The position numbers were made by a program, and so were the translations under genes. DNA of 6,518 nucleotides from an uncultured Ardenticatenia bacterium (GTDB lineage: Bacteria; Chloroflexota; Anaerolineae; Promineifilales; Promineifilaceae). The stretch is taken from positions 1-6,518 of the forward strand of contig CALLZA010000157.1 of NCBI GenBank assembly GCA_937858165.1. The letters are read 5' to 3'. The notes under the pieces were generated by a model. The model saw only the letters and a program-made list of their open reading frames with translations, searched no databases and was not told where the DNA came from. Each line of letters starts with the position of its first letter. Within the stretch, counting starts at the first letter, position 1. Positions 5,721-6,518 of the stretch are shown in pieces.

Positions 5721-6152
5721 ATGTTCAAAAAAACGCTGTTAGTCCTACTTCTTAGCCTGGCGCTGCTGGCGCTGGCGGCTTGTGGCGGTGGCGACGCCGA
5801 GACACCCGCCGAAACGAATCCCGAAGCTGAAGCGATCGGCAACGCCGAGAACGGCGAAACCCTGTTCGCCCAGGCGACCATTGGCGCTAACAACGCCCCC
5901 GGTTGCATCACCTGCCACTCGCTGGAGCCGGATGTGGTCATCGTTGGCCCGTCGCAGGCTGGTCTGGCCACCCGCGCCGAGACCCGCGTGCCGGGTATGT
6001 CGGCCGCCGACTACATTCGTCAGTCTATCGTTGAGCCGAATGCCCACATCGTCGAGGGCTTCGCCGAAGGGTTGATGTACCAGTTCTACGCCACCGACCT
6101 GACCGAAGAGCAGATCAACGATCTGGTGGCCTATACGCTGACGCTGGAGTAG
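5721..6152 (+). CDS. Lipoprotein c-type cytochrome, probable electron donor to the ba3 oxidase
   Basis: A 143-aa monoheme cytochrome c. The N-terminus is a lipoprotein signal: MFKK, a Leu-rich stretch and lipobox LAAC with Cys21 as the lipidation site, so the mature protein is tethered to the outer face of the membrane. A short Gly/Asp/Glu/Pro-rich linker (22-40) leads to the heme domain. The heme site is Cys62-Ile-Thr-Cys65-His66. Met119 in EGLMYQFY is the likely sixth ligand, followed by the family-typical LTEEQINDLVAYTLTL (127-142). The ATG at 5721 has a strong GGAGGT 6 nt upstream. It is 53 nt from the subunit I stop, on the same strand. Its anchoring and position suggest that it feeds electrons to CuA of subunit II, replacing a soluble cytochrome c. 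An alternative is a fourth oxidase-associated subunit. Confidence 0.93.
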   Translation: MFKKTLLVLLLSLALLALAACGGGDAETPAETNPEAEAIGNAENGETLFAQATIGANNAPGCITCHSLEPDVVIVGPSQAGLATRAETRVPGMSAADYIRQSIVEPNAHIVEGFAEGLMYQFYATDLTEEQINDLVAYTLTLE

Positions 6153-6168
6153 TCCTCACCTTCACTAT

Positions 6169-6180
6169 GTCCGGCCGGAC
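6169..6180. repeat. 12-bp perfect GC palindrome after the cytochrome gene
   Basis: GTCCGGCCGGAC is perfectly self-complementary and lies 17 nt after the cytochrome c stop. There is no loop, so it is a poor RNA hairpin. It could be a protein site or simply chance in GC-rich DNA. Confidence 0.35.
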
Positions 6181-6204
6181 TGCGCGCCGCCGGGCAACTG
6201 GATG

Positions 6205-6240
6205 GGTGGCCGCACAGCACGAAGGCGCTGTGCGGCCACC
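6205..6240 (+). terminator. Strong 14-bp hairpin, probable operon terminator
   Basis: GGTGGCCGCACAGC (6205-6218) pairs perfectly with GCTGTGCGGCCACC (6227-6240) around an 8-nt loop, 53 nt after the cytochrome c stop. The stem is very stable, but no T tract follows on either strand. It may act as a U-tract-independent terminator or a 3'-end stabiliser, and could serve both strands. A REP-like dispersed repeat is another possibility. Confidence 0.6.
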
Positions 6241-6243
6241 ACA

Positions 6244-6266
6244 GGGGCGGCTGCACAGGCCGCCCC
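6244..6266 (+). terminator. Second GC hairpin at the insert end
   Basis: GGGGCGGC (6244-6251) pairs perfectly with GCCGCCCC (6259-6266) around TGCACAG. It follows the first hairpin by 3 nt, giving a tandem hairpin block, and the right adapter begins at the next base. A downstream T tract, if any, is lost. Because it ends exactly at the junction, its natural extent is unknown. Confidence 0.45.
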
Positions 6267-6332
6267 CTGTCTCTTATACACATCTCCGAGCCCACGAGAC
6301 CGTACTAGATCTCGTATGCCGTCTTCTGCTTG
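6267..6332 (+). other. Tn5 mosaic end, Nextera i7 index and P7 adapter (artefact)
   Basis: Positions 6267-6285 are the Tn5 mosaic end (CTGTCTCTTATACACATCT) and 6286-6300 the Nextera read-2 linker. Positions 6301-6308 are CGTACTAG, the i7 index N702, and 6309-6332 are P7. The match appears exact. Translations across it give the false peptides VSYTHLRAHET (plus strand) and QAEDGIRD...GDVYKRQ (minus strand), in open frames at 6167-6514 and 6165-6437 that are not genes. Confidence 0.99.
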
Positions 6333-6518
6333 AAAAAAAAAAACATACAAACAAAAAAAAACAAAAAAAAAAAAAACAAAATACAATAAACAGCATGCGT
6401 CAACACCAACAGACACACGAACACACACACACAGCACAAAAACTACGTCATAACACGATAAGTGTGCACAGACGACTCGAGACGATAAAATATGAAGCTG
6501 AACTCATAATCTAGTCAA
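6333..6518. other. Poly-A and low-quality read-through tail
   Basis: A-rich runs (6333-6380), then a low-complexity AC-rich stretch and unstructured sequence, all outside the P7 adapter. Composition is wholly unlike the GC-rich insert. This is what base calls look like after a read passes the end of the library molecule. I see no biological feature here. Confidence 0.92.

Noticed and set aside
6165..6514. Open frames on both strands across the right end
   Set aside because: They translate hairpins, adapter and noise. The peptides VSYTHLRAHET and DVYKRQ are adapter signatures, not protein motifs.
6333..6518. AT-rich tail as a phage, plasmid or promoter region
   Set aside because: It begins exactly at the end of the P7 adapter with a poly-A run, so it is sequencing read-through.

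Overview
The window is one contig made from a single Illumina Nextera library insert. Natural DNA runs from about 121 to 6266. It is flanked by recognisable P5/i5 and P7/i7 adapter sequence joined to 19-bp Tn5 mosaic ends, and beyond the adapters lie only homopolymer tails and low-quality read-through (1-50 and 6333-6518). Any protein predicted across a junction is partly or wholly adapter-derived.

The insert is GC-rich bacterial DNA from an aerobic or microaerobic organism. The genes suggest a menaquinone-using, non-proteobacterial lineage. A Chloroflexota-like bacterium is my best guess, based on the ba3-type oxidase with a separate subunit IIa, the paired SCO proteins, the lipoprotein cytochrome c and the general protein flavour. 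This is inference, with no marker gene to confirm it.

Left arm, minus strand (121-1457): a TetR-family repressor gene overlaps by 4 bp (ATGA) the start of a partial isochorismate synthase gene (menF-like, first 229 residues only). The tetR promoter carries a perfect TATAAT placed so that the transcript would begin at or next to the ATG. A TetR-type operator overlaps its -35 element. The intergenic region (1497-1814) is relatively AT-rich in its first half. It holds a 20-bp near-perfect palindrome (1554-1573) and a good sigma70-like promoter (1687-1714) for the rightward genes.

Right arm, plus strand (1815-6152): two membrane-anchored SCO copper chaperones, then the three subunits of a ba3-type (B-family) cytochrome c oxidase in the order IIa (42 aa), II (CuA) and I (heme-copper), then a lipoprotein c-type cytochrome. 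The genes are closely packed, the oxidase and cytochrome genes have clear Shine-Dalgarno sequences, and the set reads as one operon. The SCO proteins would deliver copper, probably to CuA of subunit II. The lipoprotein cytochrome c would deliver electrons to CuA, and subunit I would reduce O2 at heme a3/CuB using the single K-type proton pathway. All metal ligands and the K-pathway residues can be found in the translations. Two strong GC-rich hairpins close the natural sequence after the cytochrome gene.

I see no CRISPR array, transposon, phage gene, tRNA or rRNA. No wholly new system is evident. The most notable points are the regulatory structures around tetR, the divergent copper motif of the first SCO protein, and the adapter-derived peptides that could mislead annotators.
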